Positions 11,331 to 20,666 of a stretch of DNA of 64,000 nt are shown one piece after another. Source of the stretch: Bromus sterilis (taxonomy: Eukaryota; Streptophyta; Magnoliopsida; Poales; Poaceae); NCBI GenBank assembly GCA_950022295.1, contig OX465596.1:212691501-212755500 (forward strand). The letters run 5' to 3'. Position 1 is the first letter of the stretch. Each line of letters begins with the position of its first letter. Made by a program: the position numbers and the translations under genes. Below the pieces are notes generated by a model. The model had not been told where the DNA came from. It did no database searches and worked only from the letters and a program-made list of their open reading frames with translations.

Positions 11331-11885
11331 GAGCTGTGCTCGATTATTAGACAACTTGAACGGGATACTTCTAAAACTCGCAAGATAAGCGTGAGTGCTA
11401 TGGTGTGCTCCTCGTGGGGAAGTCGAGGAAGTAACCATAGTGGTGTATTGGTTGGAGATGTAGTGGACTCGTGTACGCTCCTTACCTCAAAGTTTGGTAC
11501 TCGTAGTTCAGGACTAGCCAAGTCAAAGCTGGCATTTCTTCAATTGAACCCCACCTCCCTTTACCTTGATACATGTGCATGAGTAGTATAGTTCCTACGT
11601 AAGTCTTTCTGAGTACGAATTTGTACTCACGTTTTCTTATTCTATTTTTTAGATGAACCCACTGACTCCGAAGGTGGATTCTTCATCGAGCTCGACGATT
11701 GAAGACCAAGCTAGTGTAGTCCCAGTCTGACGACTGGTTCCCTCGTGGAGGGATTGTTTTCAGATAAGTCTTCTCTAAGCCATTTGTTAAACTTGTCTGT
11801 ACTCAGACCTACTTTTCTTCCGCATGTTTGATGTAATGTTGGATCACAGACTTGTGATCTCTGTGTGCACTCTGTAAGAGTTATC

Positions 11886-11891
11886 AATAAA
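11886..11891 (+). terminator. Candidate LTR polyadenylation signal
   Basis: AATAAA lies in the 3' third of the solo LTR. Its counterparts appear as TTTATT in the minus-strand LTRs (for example near 3588 and 7022). The position suits the R-region end, but no transcript evidence is available. Confidence 0.4.
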
Positions 11892-12432
11892 GTATATACT
11901 TTGTAGAGAATTGCATTGATACCTGTTGTTCATACTAGACATGTGTGTTGCGTGTATGTTTATAACATGCATGTCTTAGTATGGGTTTTCGAGACCTTAG
12001 TTGTGATCTGGCTGGCGGTCTTTTATACACCAAGTGGCCCTTAGATGTGCGCAGCTTGGGGCATCACGATGCGATTGTTCGAGACTCTGTCTCGTGCACA
12101 CTTTGATGTATGATCGAGCCCGTCCTAGACCCCGACTAAGTGATTGGGCTGGAGTAAGTCTATGTAAGAGTTATGAGATAGTCGATAGTATGGTTGAGGC
12201 GACTTGTCTGCGAATATGGGAGTTCATCACCCATATCATTAGACTTGTGTGCGGACGATCAGGACCCATCTCAGATGATCATCCGGCCTGGATGGGATGC
12301 CCCTCACGTACGATGCTTTCCGAGGACGTTCTGTGCTTGGCCTTGTCTGCTTAGACAAGTGGGTACGGTTCTCGGCTCTCCATATGACTATGTCGTAGCA
12401 GGACTTGCATACGCTAACCCCGGGTCCCGACA

Positions 12433-12835
12433 AAGTGGCCCTTAGATGTGCGCATCTTGGGGCATCGCGATGCGATTGCTCGTGACTCTGTCACGTGGCA
12501 CACTTTGTTGTATGATCGAGCCCGCCCTAGATCCCGACTAAGTGATCGGGCTGGAGTAAGTCTATGTAAGGGTTATGATACAATCGATAGTATGGTTGAG
12601 GCGACTTGTCTATGATTATGGGAGTTCACCACCCATATCATTTAGACTTGTGTGCGTAAGATGAGGACCCATCTCAGTTGATCATCTGGCCTAGATGGGA
12701 TGCCCCTCACGTTCGGTGCTTTCCGAGAACGTTCTGTTCTTGGCCTTGTCTTCATAGACAAGTGGGTGCGGTTCTCGGCTCTCCATATGATTGTGTTGTA
12801 GCGAGTCTTGAATACGCTAACCCCGGGTCCCGACA
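12433..12835 (+). repeat. Element A 3' LTR, terminal segment
   Basis: It begins with the second AAGTG copy and ends TAACCCCGGGTCCCGACA at 12835, which is the right end of element A. The flanking sequence (AGATCCCTGAGG) belongs to element C. A's left end and its duplication lie outside the window. Confidence 0.85.
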
Positions 12836-12837
12836 AG

Positions 12838-15095
12838 ATCCCTGAGGAGCACTTCTTGGAGAGGCGAGATCTCTCTGCTGAAGATAAAGCGAAGTTGTTT
12901 GATCGCATGGCGGAGCAGGTATGTGATTTATTTGTCCTTCTGAGCTTTGCTATAGTAGCCCCCGAGGCTGCAAGCAATCGCTTGTGATTGGTTGTAGTCT
13001 TTAGCTTGGGTTTCCTTTTGTCGCTCTTATGAATATTGGGTGCACGGCAGTGCTCCCAATGGGAGTAGCCCCCGAGGCTGCAACCAATCACTTGTGATTG
13101 GTTGTATTCTTTGCGCTTGATTTTCCTTTTGGCGATCTTGTGATTATTGGGAGCACGGCAGTGCTCCCAATGGGAGTAGCCCCCGAGGCTGGAAGCAATC
13201 ACTTGTCATTGGTTGTAGTCTTAAGCTTGATTTTCTTCTTTCCTTGGCATTGACTGGTGCATGTACTTGAATTCAACCTTTGTTCCGGATGTGCGAGCGT
13301 GTGCTGACTGAGACTGATCGGTGGAGACGTGCTCATGACTCGGTCCAAAGGAGCTTGACCACTATGAGACGTGAGATCTTGATTCTTGGTCTTTGTTTCT
13401 TTTGCTAGTTGGTTTTGTCTGATTTGTGTCCGTTTCCCCAGGACGTAAGAAAGGTGCTGACAAGCGGGCGGAGGCTGCGAAGAAAGAGCTTGCTGAGCTT
13501 CGGGCCGCTCTGGAGTCCAAAGAAAAGGAGCTGCAGGCGCAGCATGGCGAACTCGAGCGGTTGCGGAGGGTGGAGGAGCAGTTTCTCCAGGTCGAGAAGG
13601 CTGAGTGTGAGCGCCTGCAGGAATTGTCGTGCTCTTTAACTTGTTTTTGGACTCTTCCTGTCTTCCGATTATTGGAGTTCATTTGTCTCCGAAATTGCTG
13701 GATATTTAATATTTTTCCTTCTTCCAGGTTCTGCGGGTATTGGGGCGGTGGAGGTAGCTACTGCAGGTTCGGGCGCTCTCTGTGGCGCTGTAGATCTTGT
13801 TTTGGGCGCTGCTGTAGCTGTTGGGGATGTCTGTGCTCGGGCTTTGATTCTCCCGAAGCTTCTTGATGAGGAGAAACGCCTTGAGGGTCTTGATTCTCTG
13901 GTTGCTTCCTTCGGTCCGTATGGTGATCAGCTGGAGGGCTTGGTTCGCGAGTACGTGGTGAGTGGGTTTTCCACATCTATTGTTGTTCTTCTGGGGCATG
14001 GTGTTCCCATTGAGGATTCCATGGTCGATAGTTTACCTGCTTATACAGACGAGCAGAGTGCTCGAGCCACTCGACTGGCCCGCCAGCTGCAGCTGGTCGT
14101 ACAGGCTGCGAACAATTCTTCAGCCGATGAGTAGGGAGAACTTGTTTTTGTTTTTGAAAACTACAGCTGTAACGTGCCACCTGCGGGACGGTGGATCTTT
14201 TTTAATTCATGGACCTACTTTGCTTTTGTGCTGCTTGTTGTCTTGTTTCCTTTGACTTGTTTCTCTTTGCGGTAGGCCATCCCGGGCGTCTCTCGGGCTT
14301 GGAATTTGCTGAAGGAGGATGCACGCGAGGGTGCTTACATGTCTGTTTGCTTGAGGCTGAAAGAGGCCGAGCGTGAGATCGTTCGACTGAAAGGTGTTGT
14401 TGCGGTCCATCGCTCGAAACGTGAACATGCTGAGGCCGTCTTGGATGGCTTGGCGGCTTGGATGATGAAGCTGTCTGATCTTCTGAAGGGTGAGTTTGTC
14501 TTTTCTTCGACCGCTCGACTGCGCGGGTTCTTTTCCTTATGCTTTGCGGCTGATCTTTGTTCTTCGTTGTGAAGTGCTTGCTGGACGTTCTCGCGAGGAA
14601 GAGGAGGCAGTACAATCTGAGTTGTTGCGGCTGGAGGACCCGGTTGTGCAGGCGAACAATCCTTTCTGGATGGATAGGGCGCGTGCTCGGGTGTTCGCCA
14701 TTCTGCGGATGCGGGTTGAGAGGGTATCGCGGGATCTTGAGTACTGTTGCGGAGTGTTTGGCGGGATCTTTGCAGAGTTTTATCCTTTGGATCCTGTCCC
14801 GTCTTCTCTTGAGAAGCTTTGTCGGGTATTCTCTCAGCCTGCGGATCTTCGGCGTGTACTTAATCACCAAATATATGCAGGGGCTCGCTGTGCTTTTGCC
14901 TTTGTCCATAGTCATTGGCCGTGGGTGGACATTCTACTAGCATCTCAAGGTCCTCCTGGTGGTCGGGCTCAGCCGATGGACGACCATTATGCCGTGGCAG
15001 ATAAGCCTGCGAGTCAAGTTGTGAAGTGGGTGGTCGAGGATAACGACCATCGATTGGTTGCTCTCTGCAAAGTAAAATCAGAGCCTGGAGATTAG
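12838..15095 (+). CDS. Antisense multi-exon coiled-coil protein gene of element C (5' end missing)
   Basis: At least four exon-like blocks read on the + strand, opposite to gag. (1) 12838-12918 encodes IPEEHFLERRDLSAED and ends CAG before a GTATGT donor. (2) From 13442 there is a Lys/Glu/Ala-rich coiled coil (AEAAKKELAELRAALE). (3) 13729 to about 13958 encodes a hydrophobic stretch and LLDEEKRLEGL, before GTGAGT. (4) About 14279-14488 is a second coiled coil (RLKEAEREIVRLKG), again before GTGAGT. (5) About 14573-15095 encodes FAILRMRVERVSRDLEY and YPLDPVPSSLEKL, ending in TAG. Pyrimidine-rich AG acceptors precede the blocks. Exact splice phases did not all resolve by hand, and block 3 also stays open to 14134. 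I do not recognise a biochemical function. Its start lies beyond element A's insertion. It may be a captured cellular gene or the element's own antisense ORF. Confidence 0.6.
12955..13225 (+). repeat. Three tandem repeats of about 110 bp within the first intron
   Basis: Units start at about 12955, 13067 and 13177. Each carries GTAGCCCCCGAGGCTG, then the inverted pair CAATCACTTGTGATTG, and between units TTGGGAGCACGGCAGTGCTCCCAA-type hairpins. The repeats lie in the intron between exon blocks 1 and 2. Confidence 0.8.
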
Positions 15096-15231
15096 TCCCT
15101 GTTTGGTGCTGGTTCCTTTGTTGGACAACGTGTGTTGCTGTTCCTTTTTTCTTTACTTTGATCATTGTAAATCCATCCTGCGTGATACAGGTTAGTCTTG
15201 TCGGCTGCTGAGTTTTTGGGCGAGGAGTCCT

Positions 15232-15917
15232 CGCGTGCTGTTTTTAGAGTCGCGTAAGCGAAGAATGCCTCGGGGGTGGCTGCTGCGGCGAGCCCCCGAG
15301 TGCCAATTTTTAGAGTCGCATGAACGAACAACGCCTCGGGGGGTGGCTGCTGCGGCGAGCCCTCGAGTGCCAATTTTTAGAGTCGCGTGAGCGAAGAACG
15401 CCTCGGGTGGGGGGGTGGCTGCTGCGGCGAGCCCCCGAGTGCTAATTTTTAGAGTCGCGTGAGCGAAGAACGCCTCGGGGGGTGGCTGCTGCGGAGAGCC
15501 CCCGAGTGCCAATTTTTAGAGTCGCATGAGCGAAGAACGCCTCGGGAAGTGGCTGCTGCGGCGAGCCCCCGAGTGCCAATTTTTAGGGTCGCGTGATCGA
15601 AGAACGCCTCGGGGGGTGGCTGCTGCGGCGAGCCCCCAAGTGCCAATTTATAGAGTCGCGTGAGCGAAGAACGCCTCGGGGGGTGGCTTCTGCGGAGAGC
15701 CCCCAAGTGCCAATTTTTAGAGTCGCGTGAGCGAAGAATGCCTCGGGGGGTGGCTGCTGCGGTGAGCCCCTGAGTGCCAATTTTTAGAGTCACGTGAGCG
15801 AAAAACGCCTCGGGGGGTGGCTGCTGCGGCGAGCCCCGCAAGTGCCAATTTTTAGAGTCGCGTGAGCGAATAACGCCTCGGGGGGTGGCTGCTGCGGCGA
15901 GCCCCCGAGTGCCAATG
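15232..15917 (+). repeat. Minisatellite of ten units of about 68 bp in element C
   Basis: The core AGAGTCGCGTGAGCGAAGAA followed by CGCCTCGGGG and GGCTGCTGCGGCGAGCCCC recurs at about 15246, 15309, 15379, 15452, 15521, 15588, 15653, 15719, 15786 and 15855. Unit length varies from 64 to 73 bp, so no reading frame is kept; the minus-strand ORFs here are by-products. It lies between the antisense gene's stop and the end of the protease. Confidence 0.92.
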
Positions 15918-16067
15918 AGCAAGAAGAAATTTTTGGAAGAATATTTTCACTATTTTTCCTTTTGTTTCTTACACGCGGGGGGGGGGATGTTTGAAGACAA
16001 CCCCTTTATTTGGATCGATGGCTTAGTATCCCTAAGGGAGGTAGATTGTTGTGGCTCCCTTTTGCTT
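15918..16067. other. Spacer between minisatellite and protease
   Basis: This is a short T-rich and G-run-containing stretch with no gene. The expected RT domain does not begin here. Confidence 0.5.
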
Positions 16068-16733
16068 CTATGGTAGGGCCTCTTCCTCTGATGTTGTGGC
16101 TCCGCTGGCTTGGTGTGCTCCGAAGGTTTCTGATATCTTGTGGAACTCTTTGTCGCAGCGGTCGGATCTGACAGAGCTGCTGCTGACTATGATCACTCCT
16201 CGCGGACCTGGCATTTTCAGCTTGAGGTAGGCGTAGTGTGGGACTGCCATGAAACGCGCGAAGGCTGGGTGTCCTAGGATGGCATGGTACTGTGATTTCC
16301 AGTTGACCACTTCGAAATCCAATGTCTCTTTGCGGAAGTTGCTCGTTCTGCCAAAAACCACCTCGAGACTTATTTTTCCGAGGGGGTAGACTGCTTTCCC
16401 TGGCACGATTCCATGAAACATTGTGCCTGAGGTTTTCAGCGCTGAGTTTTGGATGAGAATTTCTTCCAGGGTTCTGGTGAATATGATGTTGATTCCACTG
16501 CCGCTGTCCATGAAGACTCGTGACATGTCGTAGTTTCCGATTCTTGCTTCGAGTACTAATGCGGCGTGTCCTGGGTGCAGGATGGCTGGCGGGTAGTTTT
16601 CTCGGGAGAAGGTGATTTCAGTCTCGGACCCGCGCAAGTATTCTGGGACAGCAGGGTGCGAGGAGACTGCGAGGAAGACTTGTCTGGTGACCTGCTTCTG
16701 CTGCCTGTTTGACGGTCTTCCTTCTTGTATCAT
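16068..16733 (-). CDS. Element C retropepsin-like protease domain
   Basis: The 221-residue frame carries an aspartic protease core: VFMDSGSGINIIF provides the DSG active site (DTG in most retroviral enzymes), followed by a flap-like region and YHAILGHPAFARF, matching the conserved ILGRPxL-type motif. This enzyme would cut the Gag precursor. The preceding Gag linker frame (16618-17196) overlaps it in another frame, which implies a frameshift or a decay indel near 16620-16730. Downstream, where RT should begin, the sequence turns into spacer and minisatellite, so pol is absent. The style of the DSG motif is closer to Tat-type proteases than to those of the chromoviruses (DPGAS) or Athila-like elements (DVGAS) here. 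Confidence 0.8.
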   Translation of the reverse strand: MIQEGRPSNRQQKQVTRQVFLAVSSHPAVPEYLRGSETEITFSRENYPPAILHPGHAALVLEARIGNYDMSRVFMDSGSGINIIFTRTLEEILIQNSALKTSGTMFHGIVPGKAVYPLGKISLEVVFGRTSNFRKETLDFEVVNWKSQYHAILGHPAFARFMAVPHYAYLKLKMPGPRGVIIVSSSSVRSDRCDKEFHKISETFGAHQASGATTSEEEALP

Positions 16734-17196
16734 GTAGATCTACTTGCCTTGCTGATATTGCAGGGGCTGGTGGTGCGTTGTGGGCGATGGTCCCGACTGC
16801 CACACTTGCGAGAGGTTGTGTCGCTGTTGTTGTACATCGCCTTTTTTCTTCTGAGAGCTGGATGAAGCGCCTGCAGTTTCTGAGGGTGTGTCCTGATCTG
16901 AGCTCTCCACTCTCGTTTCTGAATCCTTTCAGTGTACATGGTACATCGAGATGTTCTTTGGCCGAGCGATACGCTCGGGCGTCATCTCGCGGCTGCCTTG
17001 TTCTCCAATCCCGTTTTTGAACTTGGGGTGCTTCTTCTTGGTTGTCCCAGTGCTGCATTCTTCTATCGTCGCGGTGTCTGCCTTCTCTGTCATCCGGGAA
17101 ACCGGCCGCGACCATATCGCGTCCTCTATCGTCTGTCGCTCTGGCGTTTTCTTCTTCTGTCGAATCCTCTGTCGCTGGTGTGGTAGTCGTAGTCAC
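16618..17196 (-). pseudogene. Element C Gag C-terminal linker
   Basis: An Arg/Asp-rich, low-complexity frame (DDREGRHRDDRRMQHWDN) is followed by KGFRNESGELRSGHTLRNCRRF, which resembles a degenerate plant Gag zinc-binding segment (HTLRNC). It continues the gag core located to its right but in a shifted frame, so gag is broken. Confidence 0.6.
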
Positions 17197-17221
17197 GTTA
17201 TGAGCGCGCTGTCTGGATCTT

Positions 17222-17768
17222 TTATTCGTTTCGTACGGAGTCTTCTCCGTCTGCCCAGTTGTTGGCTTGCTCTAGCAGTGTTCGGACCTTCATCTGCCCG
17301 AGTTGCTCCTTGAAGTCGATGCGTTGCAAGCCCCTCCTGAATGCGTCGATTGCGCTTTCGTCTGATATTTCCTCAGCTGAGTTTTTTAGTATGGTCCATC
17401 GCTGGATGTATGCTCGCAGAGATTCTCTGGATCCTTGTTTGCAGGCCCTCAGCTCCTCGAGTGATGCCGGTCGTTTGTAAGTCGACTTGAAGTTCTCGAT
17501 GAAGGCGCTGCGGAACTTCTTCCAGGAGCTGATTGATCCTCGCGGTAGGTTCTTCAACCAGTGTCGCCCCGAGCTCTCGAGCATGAGTTGTACGTACTGC
17601 ATTGCTGTGATATTGGTTCCGCGCTAGAATTTGACGATCGTTAGGTAGTCGTCGAGCCATGCTTCTGACTCTTCCAGCCCGTCGTACTTGTGCGTTGTGG
17701 AGTTTAGCATGAAACTTTTCGGCATCCTTGTTTCCCGTATGGATCGTGTGAAGCACAATGCCCCGCAT
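17222..17768 (-). pseudogene. Element C Gag core domain, frameshifted
   Basis: The frame ending at 17602 encodes WLKNLPRGSISSWKKFRSAF, LRAYIQRWTILKN and AIDAFRRGL, a clear match to the plant retrotransposon Gag capsid domain. The start of the domain (NAEKFHAKL-like region, 17600-17768) lies in a second frame, so at least one indel interrupts it. It forms the particle core in intact relatives. Confidence 0.82.
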
Positions 17769-18184
17769 GGTTCTATGTCCTCGTCGGAAGCTTGCTCGTC
17801 CGAGTACTCTTCGTGGGGATGTCGCCTTCGCCTTCCACGGTTGACTTTATTTTGTGTTATGTCGTCGTGTGCATCTTGCCGATTGCTCTTGCGTCTGTTG
17901 CTGTTTTCGTCGCTGTCGTGGTTTTTGTTTTTGTTTGTGCGTTTGCGCCAGTCGTCACTGCTGTCGTCGTCGGGTGAACTGTGGTCCCTGTCCGGGGTCT
18001 GCTCGCGGGGGACTCATCTTGCACGTGCTCTCTTGGGGGATGAGATGGCGTCTTTCATTATTTGGAGTGCCATTGTCGTGTTGCGATCTAAGCTGCCCTT
18101 CTTGCCTTTCTGAGCACGATATAGGTACTCTTGGGAAGTTATAAGGGCTTCGGCTGGCGTGAGTTGTTCTTCCTCGTCGTCGTC

Positions 18185-18883
18185 CTATTCTAGCTTGAAG
18201 TCGTCATCTAGATTGCGGGCCACCTTCTTCTTGTCCGTGCGCTTCATATTGCTGAATCTGGATCTGGCTCGGATGGGGGAGTCGTAGTCGGAGGAGTCGC
18301 TTCTGGGAGATGGCCTGCGGTTGGTCCTTGGGTCGATGACAGTTTTTCTTTGCTTCTCTAATTCTAAGTGTTGTTGTCTTGTTTTCTTGGTGACGTCACT
18401 TGCCAGCTTGTTGTATGCTCTGAGCTCGTCTCGTGTTGCGTTCTCCGAGAGTAGTTTGCTGCGTTTGACTGCGTCCCTTACTCTGGCGATTGCTTCCTTG
18501 GACAGGTAGATTTTTTCTACGTGATGGTCCTCTTTCGCCATGCCCGGGGTCTGGTGCTTGCTGCTTTCTGGCTCGTCGCTCCTGTGATTGCTATGCTCCG
18601 TTCCTTTGTATATTTTCTTTGGTATGGTTCCTGGTTCTCCAAGTGTGACGATGACCTGGCCGGTGTTGTCGGGATCACTGTTTTTGTTGTTCGAGCGAGT
18701 GTCTCGGCGACTGCTCGGGTCGTCATCTTGGCTTTTGTCATCTGCGGTTGGCTCGTGAACGTCTTCCATGAACACTTGGGACAGTGTCTTGACTGTCGTC
18801 TTGCTTGCGCGTATGTTGCACTTCTTACATGGACCACTCGAGTAGTCGGGTTGGGAGTCGTGGCTGACTCTCACGGTCGCCAC
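18185..18883 (-). pseudogene. Element C Gag N-terminal region
   Basis: This 232-residue charged region (SKEAIARVRDAVKRSKLL, ASDVTKKTRQQHLELEKQ) precedes the Gag core. The frame stops at TAG (18185-18187), but the same frame stays open afterwards (DDDEEEQLTPAEALITSQEY and on to about 18020), so this is a single nonsense change rather than the true end. A leader of about 300 bp separates it from the primer site. Confidence 0.7.
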
Positions 18884-19186
18884 GCGGGCGGGTGCTGCTT
18901 CGGTCGCTAGTGTAGGATCTTTTTCTACGGGTGTTCGAGTGTTGTCTGTGAGGCGGAGAACTCCCCATTGGTTGATGTAGATCTAGTATGCTCCGAAGGT
19001 CAGGTTGACACCTGTGCGCAGATCAGCGAAGGCTGGCCGAAAGGTCGGGAGGTGAGCCATGAAGCCGAGGGACCTGAACAGATCGGAGTCTGCTCGAGTC
19101 GTGGAGTCGATGAGCGCTGTCAGATTCGCTACTTCGATGGCTGTGGGTGATGAGGCCGCCGAGATCGCGATTCCAACATGTGAAGT

Positions 19187-19203
19187 TCCCACAGACGGCG
19201 CCA
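19187..19203 (-). other. Element C primer binding site
   Basis: The minus strand reads TGGCGCCGTCTGTGGGA three bases inside the 5' LTR. The TGGCGCC-type site is common in Tat and Athila elements (non-Met tRNA) and unlike the initiator-Met sites of A, K, M and G. Confidence 0.75.
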
Positions 19204-19206
19204 ATT

Positions 19207-19654
19207 GATGGGGATCAGCCCCGGCAAATCCCATGGTCAGGGACCCTGGGTTAGTCATAGAGAAGGCACAGGTTGGAAGATACTCGTCGACTAACAGGAG
19301 ATGCACTTCCTTCTCGATATTATTGCGTGCGGGGGCGATTACAGAGGAGGCCAGGTGAGTTCTCGCAAGACCAGGTCTGTAGATGCATATCGGATTGATC
19401 TGGACGTCTCCCCTCCCAGCCTTAATATACTAGGCTAGGTCTCGGGGAATCAGTGCTAGGTTACAAACATAGTTTCCTAGTTGTAGTCTTGCCTTGTACG
19501 CCAAGTTATGCCTTCCATATTAGTCGCGGACTCCTACGTCGGTGCTTGGTCGGGCCAGTCGCAGGCCTGTCGTGGCTTCCTAGGGGGCCTTTTGTCTTCG
19601 TATACACCGGGTATCCTCATACGCGGGAGTCGTGGGGTCACCCCCTCATTAACA
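19207..19654 (-). repeat. Element C 5' LTR, 448 bp
   Basis: On the + strand it runs TGATGGGGATCAGCCCC to CTCATTAACA, so in sense it is TG...CA. It is fused on its right to J's LTR. A sense TATA-like TAGTATATTAAGG lies at 19421-19433. The 3' partner is outside the window. Confidence 0.7.
19421..19433 (-). promoter_or_regulatory. Candidate TATA box of element C LTR
   Basis: The minus strand reads TAGTATATTAAGG, followed by a GC-rich GGGAGGGGAGACG stretch that would be the transcript start region. Confidence 0.4.
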
Positions 19655-20325
19655 AGCATAAGACAACCTCCCTTACTGTAACTGTCAGTGGGACTGTGGT
19701 GAGCCCCTTCCTCTATAAAAGGGAGACGCCAACCACATCAGAAAGGGGGCTGGGATGCTAAGAAAAGAAGAAGAGAGGCAAGGAGGAGAAACGAAAAGAG
19801 GGAAGAGAAGAAGGAAGATCCATCCTAGTGAGCAGCTACCACCTCAATGCATCCGCCTCTGGATGTATCCACACTAAATAAGGAGGGGAAGTTCATTGCC
19901 AGAGTTTCCCGGGAGACCTCCCAAGGATTCCCCTCGAGAGGGTGAGCAACTCCATCAAGAGTAGAAGAGATTAGTGGAGTGCAGTGTAGGGTATCTTCTA
20001 CTAGAAGATCGCCTTGTACTGTGTTCTAATCCATCACCAGCAAGAAGATCAGACATTTAGGAGTAGGGCTTTTAGTTTCCGGACAGACCGAACCCGGGTA
20101 AACCCCTGTGTTTCCTCGCATTTTCCCATTGCTGCTTCGACGCTACAGCGAACTTCGTCCACATCAAGCAACCGGGAACCCAACGTGTTCCCCATCTCGC
20201 ATGGTCTCCGGTCCGTGCCATCCCGGAAGGTGTCCTCGGGGCAGCGTCGCCACCGTTCTCCCCTGCTTCTGGCCCGACAGGAGAGTGGCGCTGGAAGGAG
20301 GGCCTGAGAAACCCGACCCACGATA
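19655..20325 (+). repeat. Element J 5' LTR, right part
   Basis: It matches 38757-39433 closely (AGCATAAGACAACCTCCC to the AAACCCGACCC end). Its left part is cut off by the insertion of element C. The end is CGATA instead of the CGACA found in the 3' LTR. A TATAAAA box lies at 19714-19720, so the LTR is + oriented. Confidence 0.85.
19714..19720 (+). promoter_or_regulatory. TATA box of element J 5' LTR
   Basis: CTCTATAAAAGGGAGACGCC has a canonical TATAAAA and is repeated at 38819-38825 in the 3' LTR. Confidence 0.6.
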
Positions 20326-20661
20326 GAGTGGCGCTAGAAGGATGGCAGGCTATCACGTCGGTCGTAACGTTTGTTTCTTTTGCAGGTTCTAGAGTTTATT
20401 CATATCTTCATCAAGCCGTAGCAAGCACCGCAGGTGTGGGCATCTTCACGGGCGGCTTCTCATCAAGCCCATCACGGTAGTTATATGATTTTTTGCGCCT
20501 GGGGTCTTCTCGGCGCTCCCTCGTGAGTGCTTTCAGGTACTTCGCCTCCCAGATCCTCAGGGATTAAATCTCGGATGGTTTTCGTGTCGGATGTCTATCC
20601 CCGACATGTTGTTGGACGCCTTCCCCCGGACGGTCTCTCAACTGCTTGAGGATGGCCATCT
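20326..20661 (+). other. Element J primer site and first internal piece
   Basis: The segment starts GAG, then TGGCGCTAGAAGGATGGC (20329-20346), a plausible primer binding site. The rest, up to the CACTA target site of K, holds no recognisable ORF. J continues at 30841. Confidence 0.6.
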
Positions 20662-20666
20662 CACTA

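Larger units (their letters stand above)
8545..12432 (+). mobile_element. Solo LTR of a Tekay-like chromovirus, 3,888 bp
   Basis: A complete LTR starts TGTCAGAACCCTCTG and ends GGGTCCCGACA, flanked by exact AAGTG duplications at 8540-8544 and 12433-12437. There is no internal region, so it is a solo LTR left by LTR-LTR recombination. It sits in the same orientation inside a sister LTR of the same subfamily; across the insertion the host LTR reads continuously. It contains a GC-rich part (about 9030-9780), the palindromic block (11269-11330) and an AATAAA at 11886-11891. Confidence 0.93.
12836..19654 (-). mobile_element. Element C: Tat-like gag-protease element with an antisense gene
   Basis: On the minus strand it has a 448-bp 5' LTR (19207-19654), a primer site, gag, and a retropepsin ending near 16068. 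No reverse transcriptase, RNase H or integrase follows. Instead come a minisatellite (15232-15917) and a multi-exon gene on the opposite strand (12838-15095). The left end is cut by the insertion of element A. Antisense extra ORFs between pol and the 3' LTR are known in the Tat lineage (for example Grande and Retand types), and the primer site agrees. The lineage assignment is inference. It is a non-autonomous element. Confidence 0.7.

Noticed and set aside
15232..15917. CRISPR-like array
   Set aside because: Repeats are directly adjacent without unique spacers, and the sequence is plant nuclear DNA.
15192..15922. Long minus-strand ORFs with repeated SPQQPPPEAFFAHATLK
   Set aside because: They are translations of the 68-bp minisatellite. 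The unit length is not a multiple of three and frames shift from unit to unit.
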